DNA from: an uncultured Eubacteriales bacterium
GTDB lineage: Bacteria; Bacillota; Clostridia; Oscillospirales; Acutalibacteraceae
Length of the DNA: 64,000 nucleotides
Assembly (NCBI GenBank): GCA_934463265.1
Contig: CAKSIU010000002.1
Location: 1 to 64,000 of the forward strand
Direction of reading: 5' to 3'
The position numbers and the translations under genes are program-made. Position 1 is the first letter of the stretch, and every line of letters starts with the position of its first letter. The notes under the pieces are model-generated. The model ran no database searches, was not told the origin of the DNA, and saw nothing but the letters and a program-made list of their open reading frames with translations. Shown one piece after another: positions 36,985-45,679 of the stretch.

Positions 36985-37080
36985 AAAAATTACAAAGTGC
37001 GGGTAGAAAAACTTCCACCCGCGCATCAATACCAAGTTAAAAACCATAATATTGACCCATGTAAGCGACGCTTCATAGGT
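36985..37080 (-). promoter_or_regulatory. infC leader: attenuator of the infC-rpmI-rplT operon
   Basis: Within the 155-base leader, two hairpins stand out on the minus strand. The first (37080-37055) pairs ACCTATGAAGC with GCTT-A-CATGGGT around a three-base loop. The second (37022-36998) pairs GCGGGT with ACCCGC and is followed by ACTTTGTAATTTTTTC, a terminator. In Bacillus, L20 binds such a leader to promote termination; the same logic is likely here by analogy of operon and layout, but I cannot confirm an L20 site by eye. Confidence 0.72.
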
Positions 37081-37117
37081 GAAAGTAATAATCTACTTTA
37101 CTTTATTCTGTAAGATT

Positions 37118-37146
37118 AATGTAACAAATTTTTTATCAAAAGTCAA
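37118..37146 (-). promoter_or_regulatory. promoter of infC-rpmI-rplT
   Basis: Minus strand TTGACT (37146-37141), 17 bases, TACATT (37123-37118). The start of transcription would be near 37111. Confidence 0.7.
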
Positions 37147-37211
37147 TCATATTTTTCAAAAAAAATTTTGTTATTTTTCTTTTCCGGAAACTTAAAGGTA
37201 AAATTATGTGG

Positions 37212-37217
37212 TATAAT
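37212..37217 (+). promoter_or_regulatory. -10 box of the secreted protease gene
   Basis: A perfect TATAAT, 36 bases before the TTG start. No convincing -35 box is seen 17 bases upstream, where the sequence reads AACTTA. Confidence 0.55.
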
Positions 37218-37253
37218 GGTTCAAGTTAAAGAAAATAAAAAGGAATGATAATT

Positions 37254-38456
37254 TTGAAAAAAGTTTTTTTTATAAAAAAATTTGCAGCATCTCTATTGCT
37301 TGCAACTATATCTTTCTCATTAAATTTAAATTCTGTACAAGCACAATCACAAATCTCATGCGAAAATTTATCATGTTATTCTTCTCCACATTTAAAAAAC
37401 AAATATCAATTAATAAATGGACCTTGTTGGGCATTTGCTAACATTGCAACTTTAGAAACTTTTTTAAATAAAAAAGGCATATTTAAACAAGGTTTATCCG
37501 AAAAACACCTATTATCTTATGCAAACCAAAGTCAGAACACACCCGGATTTCATTTTCCAATAACTCACGGTGGAAATAATATGGTCGCAAATGGATATTT
37601 TTCGGCCGGATTTGGGCCTGTTTTTGAAAAAGAATGCCCTTATAATACCAATAACGTTCAATTTAATTCTGGATTAGCTGCTATAAAGCCCAAGTATTGG
37701 GTAAAAGGTATCAAAAATTTAAATTCGGATACAGATTCGATAAAAAAGGCTATAGCTGAATACGGCGCTGCTACTATAATTTATCCCGTCAAATCAAACC
37801 TATATCACGCTGTATCTGCAATAGGCTGGGATGATTTAAAACACAGTTGGCTCGTAAAAGATAGTGCTAAACGCCCTAATAATTACACATATTTGCCATA
37901 TTCTACTCAAATTTTAGACAGCTGTTGCGTAACAGATGCCGAAATATTTCCATCTAACCTAAAAATCTATCAACACGATGACTTCGGCGTAACTGGAACT
38001 TGTAGTACTAACTTAAAGCTTACTGTCGCCAATGTATTTTACTTTGATGGAAACGAAACTCTTGACCAGGTTACAATATGTAGCTCATCAAATAATGCCA
38101 AGATTAACGTGTTTTTGGCTCCGGTGTCAAATAATAACGTTCCTATTAGTTGTAAAGCTTTTTGGCGAAATCTGTATTCTGGAATGGTTCCATATAAAGG
38201 CTATTTTACCGTGAATTTAAATAATAAAATACGTCTTGATAGAAATAAATACGCGATAATCGTTCAGATAGAAAAAACAAATGGTTCTGATTTACCTAGC
38301 ATAGGTTATCAGTCTTCTTGCGAAAATCTGTCTTTGCCTCCTTATCGTTCCGGAAAAAGTTTTATATTATATGGCCACAATTTTTCAGAGGCAAAAAATA
38401 TATTAAACTTAGAAAATATGTCTGGCTTTTCAATTAAAGCTATTACAAAAAAATAA
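37254..38456 (+). CDS. secreted papain-like (C1) protease with lectin-like domain
   Basis: The 400-residue protein has a signal peptide (KKVFFIKKFAASLLLATIS to SVQAQ, about residues 1-31). The papain-type domain has oxyanion Gln52 and catalytic Cys58 in QLINGPCWAFA, and His185 in YHAVSAIGWDD. The position that is normally Asn (VKNSWG) reads VKDSAK, so Asp203 replaces it. After about residue 235 a beta-rich domain (IYQHDDFGVTG, VFYFDGNETLDQV) resembles the lectin-like domain that follows C1 peptidases in Clostridia. The start is TTG 37254, nine bases after AAAAAGGA; an ATG at 37245 is too close to the RBS. It is an isolated plus-strand gene with its own terminator. The natural substrate is unknown. 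Confidence 0.82.
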   Translation: MKKVFFIKKFAASLLLATISFSLNLNSVQAQSQISCENLSCYSSPHLKNKYQLINGPCWAFANIATLETFLNKKGIFKQGLSEKHLLSYANQSQNTPGFHFPITHGGNNMVANGYFSAGFGPVFEKECPYNTNNVQFNSGLAAIKPKYWVKGIKNLNSDTDSIKKAIAEYGAATIIYPVKSNLYHAVSAIGWDDLKHSWLVKDSAKRPNNYTYLPYSTQILDSCCVTDAEIFPSNLKIYQHDDFGVTGTCSTNLKLTVANVFYFDGNETLDQVTICSSSNNAKINVFLAPVSNNNVPISCKAFWRNLYSGMVPYKGYFTVNLNNKIRLDRNKYAIIVQIEKTNGSDLPSIGYQSSCENLSLPPYRSGKSFILYGHNFSEAKNILNLENMSGFSIKAITKK

Positions 38457-38470
38457 AATTTTTAATTAAT

Positions 38471-38510
38471 CAAAAAACTGCCCACAGACTATTTGTGAGC
38501 AGTTTTTCTA
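38471..38510 (+). terminator. terminator of the protease gene
   Basis: AAAAACTGC (38473-38481) pairs with GCAGTTTTT (38499-38507), with an inner CACA/TGTG stem, followed by CTATCTC. A second stem-loop (AGCCAACTT with GAGTTGGCT, 38563-38593) lies between it and the next gene and has no clear U-run. Confidence 0.75.
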
Positions 38511-38642
38511 TCTCAATTTAAAACAGCAAACGCAAAAATTTTTGTTTTAAATCGTTATATCAGCCAACTTAAGTTTTTACTCGAGTTGGCTAATAATATT
38601 TTTACTCGTTTTTATAATTTTATTTATGGAACTTTTTGCTAT

Positions 38643-39278
38643 TTAATAATAAAAATTTTTATGCTTTAGAAGTAAAATTCCCATTAAATAACAGCTCAGC
38701 AACAATAAGGAAAAATTATATCTTGACACTATCAATATGTAAAAGCCTACCGCCGCCACCGGCAAAAGTACCATAAAAGATATTAAAACAGTAAGATTTG
38801 TTGCGGTTTTGACATTTAATTTTCTGCATAATAAATTGAAAAGAATTTGCCCTCCATCAAGCGATTCTATCGGCAAAATATTAAACACTGCAATAAAAAT
38901 ATTTTCACAAATTGGTTTAATAATCCAATTTTCAGCGCAAAATTTATATATGCAATAAAGTACCAATCCAAAAATTATATTCGACAATGGGCCTGCAACT
39001 AAAATAAATAAGTCATCGTTGTAATTTCGTTTTAATCGACTTCTATCAACTATGTTTATATCAAATGCTCTAAAACTGATTTTTTGAGGCTGACATTTTT
39101 TTATCATCATGGCAGAAATATGACCAAGTTCGTGAATTAACGCTGCCAAAACGCCATAAACTATAGTTCCATTGTTGTCAATAAGCAAAAGCAAAGTGAG
39201 TATAGTCAAAAACGGAAAGCTAACTGTAAATTTACACCCGAAAACATTAAATTGTACATCAAACGCAGATATTTTCAA
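38643..39278 (-). CDS. spoIVFB: M50 site-2 membrane protease, SpoIVFB-like
   Basis: A membrane zinc protease of the type that releases sigma-K in the mother cell late in sporulation. The 211-residue protein has about five membrane helices, the zinc motif HELGH (about residue 50), and the third ligand in LPIESLDGGQILFNLL, where family members usually have NP-DGG. The start is probably TTG 39278 with CGGAG seven bases upstream; ATG 39296 is an alternative. It overlaps the M23-domain gene by 20 bases, as in spoIVFA-spoIVFB. That pairing supports the assignment, but sigK and bofA are not in view. Confidence 0.75.
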   Translation of the reverse strand: MKISAFDVQFNVFGCKFTVSFPFLTILTLLLLIDNNGTIVYGVLAALIHELGHISAMMIKKCQPQKISFRAFDINIVDRSRLKRNYNDDLFILVAGPLSNIIFGLVLYCIYKFCAENWIIKPICENIFIAVFNILPIESLDGGQILFNLLCRKLNVKTATNLTVLISFMVLLPVAAVGFYILIVSRYNFSLLLLSCYLMGILLLKHKNFYY

Positions 39279-40032
39279 AAAACGGCTCCGGGTCATATTT
39301 TTTTCCATTTATAATAAGCTCAACATGAAGATGTGTGCCGGTGGAATAGTAGCCTGTATTTCCCATCAAAGCTATGTTTTGCCCTCGCTTTATATTGTCG
39401 CCAACACGAACTTTCAGTTCCTTGCAGTGCGCGTATAAAGTTTTTATGTTATTGCCATGGTCCAAAATTAAAATATTCCCAAATGACGGGCTATTTTCTG
39501 CTTTTTCAACAATTCCCGGCATAACAGCATAAATCGGGGAACCTTCATCGGCGCATATATCCAAACCGTAGTGAATTTTTTCTTTGCCAGAAATAGGGTC
39601 GGTTCTTTTTCCAAACCTGGATGTTATAATCCCCTTTTCAGTAGGATTCGATACAGGTACGGACAATTCAACAGGAACCGATTCAACATTATTTTCAGAA
39701 TTAATACACGATGTTTCGACAATTTTTTCTTTATTTTTTAAATTTATAAACGGTACTTTTATGTCAAATGTTTCTTTTGCTTCTTTAAAGTTTGCATCGG
39801 CGACAGGCGAATTATTTATATTTTCAAAATACCAGTTACGTATAAAATTAAAGTATTCTCCACCTATAAATTTAAACGCAAACATAATCGTCAAAGCCAC
39901 CAAACTTACAGTCAGCTGAATTGCTAAAAGCAATGGTGTACCCTCGTATCTGGAACGTTTTTTCTCATGAATATCTTCATTGTTTTCAAAATTCTCTAAT
40001 GAATAATCATCAATTTGAGTAACATCATTCAT
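39259..40032 (-). CDS. spoIVFA: M23-domain membrane protein, SpoIVFA-like
   Basis: The 257-residue protein has a cytoplasmic N-terminus, one membrane helix (about 33-55, LLLAIQLTVSLVALTIMFAF) and an outward-facing LytM/M23 domain with HYGLDICADEGSPIYAV, YAHCKELKVRVGDNIKRGQ and HLHVEL. These His/Asp residues are those of active endopeptidases. In the B. subtilis spoIVF operon, SpoIVFA has this architecture and holds SpoIVFB with BofA. Adjacent M50 gene and overlap support that reading. A SpoIIQ-like or cell-wall hydrolase role cannot be excluded. Confidence 0.75.
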   Translation of the reverse strand: MNDVTQIDDYSLENFENNEDIHEKKRSRYEGTPLLLAIQLTVSLVALTIMFAFKFIGGEYFNFIRNWYFENINNSPVADANFKEAKETFDIKVPFINLKNKEKIVETSCINSENNVESVPVELSVPVSNPTEKGIITSRFGKRTDPISGKEKIHYGLDICADEGSPIYAVMPGIVEKAENSPSFGNILILDHGNNIKTLYAHCKELKVRVGDNIKRGQNIALMGNTGYYSTGTHLHVELIINGKKYDPEPFFENICV

Positions 40033-40164
40033 AAAATCAGCCTAAAAATTAAAAATATCGGCCCTTACCTCCTTTTCATATCTTTATTAAACTAATATGA
40101 ACGAAAGTAAGGTTGCATTACTCAAATTTTATAAATTTAGGTTAGAAAATAAAGTTTTCGAATT

Positions 40165-40863
40165 TCAGATATTTTTTATGCAGCTAAAAATCATAAAAAA
40201 GTGCAAAATACTTCCAAGTAAAACAAATAAATGCCAAACCGAGTGAATATATTTTTGTTTTTTTCCAATAACATACAAAATTGCACCGACAGTATAGGCC
40301 ACTCCGCCAGAAACTAATAAAGTGAGCTGTGAAGTGGTAATGCTGTCGATAAGCGGTTTTAGTGCAAAAATAACCACCCAACCCATCGCTATGTAGCAAA
40401 TCATAGAAAATTTTGAAAATTTCTTTATATCAATCGAATTAAAAACAATTCCAACAATCGCTGCAGTCCACACCAAAAAGAATAAAATCCATCCCACAAC
40501 GCTGTTTAGTACCAAAAGGCATATGGGAGTATATGTGCCGGCTATCAGCAAAAAAATGGAACAATGGTCTAACACGCGAAAAACTTTTTTGGCTTTGCTT
40601 GGCAAAAGTGCATGATAAAGTGTCGAAATGATGTACAAAACGAAAAGTGACACCGAATAAATCGTTACGCAAATTACGGATTTTATTTCGAATTTCGAAT
40701 TTACAATAAGTAAAACTATTGCTGCAATTGAAAGTGCAGCGCCGATTCCATGAGATATTGCATTCATTAATTCTTCTGGCATAGAATATTCCGGCAAGTT
40801 AAACTCTTTTAATTTCTTTAATCGCAGTTTAGCTTTTTCTGATAAAATTTCTTTTTTCGTCAT
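40165..40863 (-). CDS. hemolysin III family membrane protein
   Basis: The 232-residue protein is a seven-helix membrane protein of the YqfA/hemolysin III (PAQR-like) family. It has EELMNAISHGIGAALSIAAI near the start (conserved His), YIISTLYHALLPSKAKKVFR with DHCSIFLLIAGTYTPI, and HSVWHLFVLLGSILHFF. The Ser/His/Asp residues are thought to bind a metal. The physiological role in bacteria is not settled; the name comes from a hemolytic homologue and does not show hemolysis here. RBS GGGAGGT. Confidence 0.88.
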   Translation of the reverse strand: MTKKEILSEKAKLRLKKLKEFNLPEYSMPEELMNAISHGIGAALSIAAIVLLIVNSKFEIKSVICVTIYSVSLFVLYIISTLYHALLPSKAKKVFRVLDHCSIFLLIAGTYTPICLLVLNSVVGWILFFLVWTAAIVGIVFNSIDIKKFSKFSMICYIAMGWVVIFALKPLIDSITTSQLTLLVSGGVAYTVGAILYVIGKKQKYIHSVWHLFVLLGSILHFFMIFSCIKNI

Positions 40864-40901
40864 AAATTCGGTGACCTCCCGTTTTAAAACTTTTTCTAAA
40901 T

Positions 40902-42719
40902 TTAATTTTTGTTAGCTTTTTTCATTCGTTGCTCTTTATTTAATATAATTTTTCTCAGTCTAATGTTTTTTGGAGTAACCTCAACCAACTCATCGTCCGT
41001 AATAAACTCCAAAGATTGTTCCAAACTCAAAACAGTATGCGGAGTTAATTTTAAAGCGTCGTCTGAACCAGAGGCTCTGGTGTTGGTGATGTGCTTCTTT
41101 TTGCAAACATTTACAACAAGATCCTCAGCTTTCGGATTCGCACCAACAATCATACCTTCATAAACCGGAACTCCCGGACCAATAAATAACCGCCCTCTCT
41201 CTTGCGCCGCAAACAAACCGTATGTAGTAGTTTCTCCGGTTTCATGCGCAATCAGAGATCCTTGATTTCTTTGCAAAACGTCGCCTTTATAAGGTTCATA
41301 ACCGTCAAAAACATGATTCATAATGCCGTTTCCGTTTGTGTCGGTCAAAAATTCCGAACGGTAACCCATTAAACAACGCGCAGGAATTTTAAACTCCAGG
41401 TGCGTGGTACCATTTCCTCTTGTCGACATATTCAGCAATTCTGCTTTTCTCGCGCCGATTTTTTCCATAACTGCACCAACATAATTATCCGGCACCTCAA
41501 TCATCAAAAGCTCGATAGGCTCGTTCAAAACTCCATCAATTTGCTTCATAATTACCTTTGGTCTTGAAACTTGAAACTCAAAATTTTGACGGCGCATAGT
41601 TTCTATTAAAATCGATAAGTGCAATTCGCCACGGCCAGAAACTTTAAACGTGTCAGCAGAATCTGTTTCTTCGACTCTCATCGCAACGTTAGTTTCCACT
41701 TCTTTAAAAAGTCTGTCACGAATATTTCTCGACGTAACAAATTTGCCTTCCTGTCCGGCAAAAGGACTGTTATTTACCATAAAAAGCATAGAAACCGTTG
41801 GCTCATCAATTTTTATAAAAGGAAGTGGCTCAACACACTCAGGCGCACAGACAGTCTCGCCGATATTCAGGTCGTCTATTCCAGAAACTGAGATTATATC
41901 CCCAAGAGAAGCCGTTTCTGTCTCGACGCGCTTTAAACCTTCAAATTGATAAAGTTTAGCTATTTTAACATTTTTAGTTGAACCATCACGTCTACACAAA
42001 ACCGCACTTTGACCTGCCTTAACACTTCCTCGTGCTACCCTACCAATTCCTATTCTTCCAACGTATTCATCATAGTCTATATTTGAAAATAAAATTTGTA
42101 GCGGCGCATTTGCGTCACCTTTAGGCGCAGGAACTTCTTCAACTATCTTCTCAAATAACGGATTCATATTTTCGCCTTTTTTAGTTGGGTCAAGTGTCGC
42201 ATAACCCTCTTTAGCCGACGCATAAATTACAGGAAATTCCAGCTGTTCTTCATCTGCACCAAGTTCAATAAATAAATCCAAAACTTCGTCAACTACTTCT
42301 TTTGCTCTTGCGCCTGGTCTGTCAATTTTGTTAAGCACCACAATCGGCTTTTTGCCGAGGCCCAATGCTTTTTTTAGCACGAATCTTGTCTGCGGCATGC
42401 AGCCTTCAAACGCGTCAACCAAAAGCAAAACACCGTCCACCATAGTAAGAATTCGTTCTACTTCTCCGCCAAAATCCGCATGACCAGGGGTATCAACAAT
42501 ATTTATTTTTATATCTTTGTACATTACGGCCGTATTTTTAGAAAGTATCGTAATTCCTCGTTCACGCTCAAGGTCATTTGAGTCCATAACTCTTTCCTCT
42601 ATGACTTCATTTTTTCTAAAAACACCACTTTGTCTCAGCAATTTATCAACAAGAGTAGTTTTTCCATGGTCAACGTGCGCAATAATCGCGATATTTCTCA
42701 AATTATCTTTTGAATTCAT
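40902..42719 (-). CDS. typA: ribosome-binding GTPase TypA/BipA
   Basis: TypA is a translational GTPase related to EF-G that helps large-subunit assembly in cold or stress. The 605-residue protein has AIIAHVDHGKTTLVDKLLRQ (G1), RERGITI (G2), DTPGHADFGGEVER (G3), VVLNKIDRPGA (G4), then beta-barrel and EF-G-like domains and the TypA-specific C-terminus (MIVGANPKAEDLVVNVCKKK, RKIILNKEQR). ATG 42719 follows AGAGGTTG; an upstream TTG at 42731 lies in the RBS region. Confidence 0.96.
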   Translation of the reverse strand: MNSKDNLRNIAIIAHVDHGKTTLVDKLLRQSGVFRKNEVIEERVMDSNDLERERGITILSKNTAVMYKDIKINIVDTPGHADFGGEVERILTMVDGVLLLVDAFEGCMPQTRFVLKKALGLGKKPIVVLNKIDRPGARAKEVVDEVLDLFIELGADEEQLEFPVIYASAKEGYATLDPTKKGENMNPLFEKIVEEVPAPKGDANAPLQILFSNIDYDEYVGRIGIGRVARGSVKAGQSAVLCRRDGSTKNVKIAKLYQFEGLKRVETETASLGDIISVSGIDDLNIGETVCAPECVEPLPFIKIDEPTVSMLFMVNNSPFAGQEGKFVTSRNIRDRLFKEVETNVAMRVEETDSADTFKVSGRGELHLSILIETMRRQNFEFQVSRPKVIMKQIDGVLNEPIELLMIEVPDNYVGAVMEKIGARKAELLNMSTRGNGTTHLEFKIPARCLMGYRSEFLTDTNGNGIMNHVFDGYEPYKGDVLQRNQGSLIAHETGETTTYGLFAAQERGRLFIGPGVPVYEGMIVGANPKAEDLVVNVCKKKHITNTRASGSDDALKLTPHTVLSLEQSLEFITDDELVEVTPKNIRLRKIILNKEQRMKKANKN

Positions 42720-42739
42720 AATAAATAACAACCTCTTTT

Positions 42740-43318
42740 TTAATCTTCATTATTTAATTTTTTAACATTTGCCGAAAAAGTTTCCTGAAGTGAACCCAGC
42801 ATTTTTTTATCACTTAAAATATATTTTGTAAAAAAATTTTTATCTTTTTTAGACTTTTTTTCATCAAAAAACAGCAAAGTTTCAACACACAAAGATACAC
42901 ATATAGCCAAAAGTTCGAAGTTTTCCTGCAGTATATCCAACTCGTAATAATGTTTTAAATTATACTTATGCAACATAATGACGGACTTATTTTCGCTCAA
43001 TAACGAAAAATCTTTCTTTAAAATATCGCCAACAATCACAATCGGATAACCCTTAATAAATGCAGAAATATTATCTTCGTCAACCTTCAAAATAAGCTTT
43101 AAATTCTTGTCACCCGCGGTAATATTGTACGTCTTATTAAAAGAAAATCCATGCTGTCTTATTTTAGAAACTCTTTTTCCATCCGCATTGCGCAAGTCCA
43201 ATTTCATGCCCAAAACGCTGTGTTCTATCGACACCGTGTACTTTTTTTCACCCACGTCGTTATAAACTATAAGTCCTGGTTTTTGTTGCACATACGCGCT
43301 CTTAATGTATAACTTCAT
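42740..43318 (-). CDS. LURP-one-related (tubby-fold) protein
   Basis: A 192-residue soluble protein whose first two thirds are beta-strands of the type found in the LURP-one/YxjI family: LYIKSAYVQQKPGLIVYN, EKKYTVSIEHSVLGMKLDLR then VSKIRQHGFSFNKTYNI. This is a tubby-like barrel with a C-terminal helix (LAICVSLCVETLLFF). The family has no established enzymatic role; binding of lipids has been proposed. It lies between the Na/Pi transporter and typA. RBS GAGGATTTTACTTT. Confidence 0.6.
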   Translation of the reverse strand: MKLYIKSAYVQQKPGLIVYNDVGEKKYTVSIEHSVLGMKLDLRNADGKRVSKIRQHGFSFNKTYNITAGDKNLKLILKVDEDNISAFIKGYPIVIVGDILKKDFSLLSENKSVIMLHKYNLKHYYELDILQENFELLAICVSLCVETLLFFDEKKSKKDKNFFTKYILSDKKMLGSLQETFSANVKKLNNED

Positions 43319-43338
43319 AAAGTAAAATCCTCACAACA

Positions 43339-44292
43339 TTAATTTTTCTTATCCGAAACAATTTTGTACGCCAATTTAATTAGAACATTAACAAACGGAA
43401 GCAAAATAATCGTTGAAATCACATTAAATAAAATGTGCAATGACGAAATTTGAAACATGATGCTCTGTGAAAAAAAGTTTTCTATCAGCTGCAAAAACGG
43501 AGTAAACAATGTTAAGCCCATAAATATCAGCGCTCCAATTATATTGAACAAAAAATGTATAGCAACCGTGCGTTTCGCGATTTTTCCTGCACCAAAGGCT
43601 GCAAATAAAGCCGTTATGCACGTACCAATGTTTTGTCCATAAATAATAAAAGCTGCGTTTTTTAAAGAAATTGCTCCCGCCAGACCTAAAGCTTCCAACA
43701 TTCCAATAGAAACCGAAGAGCTTTGCACGATTGCGGTAAAGGTTATTCCAAACAAAACTCCAATTATCGGATTATTAAACGAAATCAAAAACTCTTGTAT
43801 AACCGGTAAATTCGATAACGGTTTAGCTGCGCTGCTCATCATGTTCATGCCCAAAAACAGCACTCCAAAGCCGGTTAAAATGCTTCCAAACGTCTTTAAA
43901 AATTTATTTTTGAAAAATACGAAAATTACTCCTAAAAAAATAAATAAAGGTGCCAAACTTAACAAATTTATTGCAATAATTAGCGAAGTAACCGTTGTAC
44001 CGATGTTTGCGCCCATAATTATTGCTGCCGCCTGATTTAACGCCATTAGACCGACTTCAACCATTCCGACGACGATAACCGTTACCGCAGAAGAACTTTG
44101 AACTATAACCGTGATAATAACCCCGATAAAAGCTGCCATATATTTGTTTTTGGTGAACTTATCTATAACATCCTTAATGAACGAATCTGAAATTTTCTCC
44201 AAACTTTGAGTCATTTCTCTTATGCCAAGCAGAAATAATCCCAGCCCGCCCAGCATATTAAATAAATTTTCTAAAACTGCATTCACAAGCAC
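43339..44292 (-). CDS. Na/Pi-cotransporter family protein, short form
   Basis: The 317-residue protein has eight to nine membrane segments and the two inverted QSSSA-type repeats of the NptA/PhoU-domain family: VQSSSAVTVIVVG and IVQSSSVSIGMLEA, plus MGANIGTTVT and GQNIGTCITALFA. Full-length members (about 550 residues) carry a C-terminal PhoU-like domain; this one ends after the membrane part. It is expected to take up phosphate with sodium, inferred from family. The start is GTG 44292 with GGAGGTTAGC. Confidence 0.85.
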   Translation of the reverse strand: MLVNAVLENLFNMLGGLGLFLLGIREMTQSLEKISDSFIKDVIDKFTKNKYMAAFIGVIITVIVQSSSAVTVIVVGMVEVGLMALNQAAAIIMGANIGTTVTSLIIAINLLSLAPLFIFLGVIFVFFKNKFLKTFGSILTGFGVLFLGMNMMSSAAKPLSNLPVIQEFLISFNNPIIGVLFGITFTAIVQSSSVSIGMLEALGLAGAISLKNAAFIIYGQNIGTCITALFAAFGAGKIAKRTVAIHFLFNIIGALIFMGLTLFTPFLQLIENFFSQSIMFQISSLHILFNVISTIILLPFVNVLIKLAYKIVSDKKN

Positions 44293-44387
44293 GCTAACCT
44301 CCGAACAAAAATTGATTAAAATTATTATTGCTAATAAACTTCACAATTATTATTTTTCTTTAAACGAAGGTTAATTTTGAAAAACTT

Positions 44388-45506
44388 TTAGCTTTCGAAC
44401 GATTTTAAATTTGAATATTTCAAATAAGCATTAATAAATCCATCGATATCGCCGTCCATAACTGCATTGACGTTGCCCATTTCGAAGTTAGTTCGGTGGT
44501 CTTTAACAAGAGTATACGGCATAAAAACATAAGAACGTATCTGCGAGCCCCATGAAATTTCTTTTTGGACGCCTTTAATGTCCTCAATTTTTTCTAAATG
44601 CTCTCTCTCTTTAATCTCGACCAATTTTGACTTTAACATTTTCAGCGCGACTTCTCTATTTTGATGCTGACTTCTTTCATTTTGGCAAGCTACGATAATT
44701 CCGGTTGGAATATGAGTTAATCTCACTGCGGACGAAGTTTTATTAACGTGCTGACCGCCAGCGCCACTCGCTCTAAAGACGTCCATTTTTACGTCGTCCG
44801 GAGATATTTCCACATCAAAGTCGTCGTCAATTTCGGGCATAACTTCAATTGACGCAAAAGAAGTGTGTCGTCTGCCGGAAGAATCAAAAGGAGAAATTCT
44901 TACCAATCTATGCACACCGGCCTCAGATTTTAGATAACCATAAGCATTGACACCTTCGACTAAAATAGAAACACTTTTAAGTCCTGCTTCTTCCCCGTCG
45001 AGATAATCAAGCGTTTTCACCTTAAAATTATGACGTTCGCCCCATCGGCAGTACATCCTATACAGCATTTCCACCCAGTCTTGCGCTTCGGTACCTCCGG
45101 TTCCTGCATGAAATGTAAGAATAGCATTTTTAGAGTCATATTCGCCGTTTAATAAAGTTTCTAAGCGTTGAGTTTCCATTTCGGACTGAATCAAATTAAT
45201 ATTAGCCTGAATTTCTTCTAACAAAGATTCATCTTGTTCTTCATGCGCTAAATCAATTAATACTTTTGTGTCATCATAAAGAGATAATAATTTGAGATAT
45301 TTTTGTTGTTTATTTTTCAAGAAGCTAATTTTTTGTAAAATTTTATGTGAATTATCCATGTCATTCCAGAATTTAGGGTCAGAAGATTTTTTTTCCAGCG
45401 TTTTTATTTCTTCATTTATTTTAGAAAGACCAATCGCTTCGGATAAATCTTCTAACGGTGCTGACATGTCATTAAGAGCCAACTTTAACTCTTCGAGTTG
45501 CAACAT
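44388..45506 (-). CDS. prfB: peptide chain release factor 2
   Basis: RF2 releases finished proteins at UGA and UAA. The 372-residue protein carries the anticodon-like tripeptide SPF in ISPFDSSGRRHTSFASIEV and the catalytic GGQ in ASGAGGQHVNKTSSAVRLTH. The N-terminal region (LEDLSEAIGLSKINEEI) reads straight through: there is no in-frame stop or +1 frameshift at codon 25 or so, unlike most bacterial prfB genes. The autoregulatory frameshift has therefore been lost or never existed in this lineage. ATG 45506 follows GGGGGGATAAT. Confidence 0.96.
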   Translation of the reverse strand: MLQLEELKLALNDMSAPLEDLSEAIGLSKINEEIKTLEKKSSDPKFWNDMDNSHKILQKISFLKNKQQKYLKLLSLYDDTKVLIDLAHEEQDESLLEEIQANINLIQSEMETQRLETLLNGEYDSKNAILTFHAGTGGTEAQDWVEMLYRMYCRWGERHNFKVKTLDYLDGEEAGLKSVSILVEGVNAYGYLKSEAGVHRLVRISPFDSSGRRHTSFASIEVMPEIDDDFDVEISPDDVKMDVFRASGAGGQHVNKTSSAVRLTHIPTGIIVACQNERSQHQNREVALKMLKSKLVEIKEREHLEKIEDIKGVQKEISWGSQIRSYVFMPYTLVKDHRTNFEMGNVNAVMDGDIDGFINAYLKYSNLKSFES

Positions 45507-45611
45507 ATTATCCCCCCATAATGCTTCACATAGAGTAATTATAGCTTAAATTTCCATAAATGTAAAGGACAAAGCGGGTCGCTTGAAATTCATTCAGATA
45601 AAAAATTAGAG

Positions 45612-45640
45612 TTGAAATTTACAAAATAATTATGTAAAAT
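45612..45640 (+). promoter_or_regulatory. promoter of the RING/zinc-ribbon gene
   Basis: TTGAAA (45612-45617), 17 bases, TAAAAT (45635-45640), 40 bases before ATG 45680. Confidence 0.65.
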
Positions 45641-45679
45641 TTATCTTAGTATTTATTATAAATATGACAGGAGAAAGAA

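Noticed and set aside
36956..37018. ATG at 37018 as the start of infC
   Set aside because: It would place the start within the terminator hairpin, has no RBS, and adds 21 residues not found in IF-3 proteins; the ATT with GGAGGTG fits better.
40165..40863. Hemolysin III as a toxin
   Set aside because: The family is widespread membrane housekeeping protein in non-pathogens; the name alone does not support toxicity.
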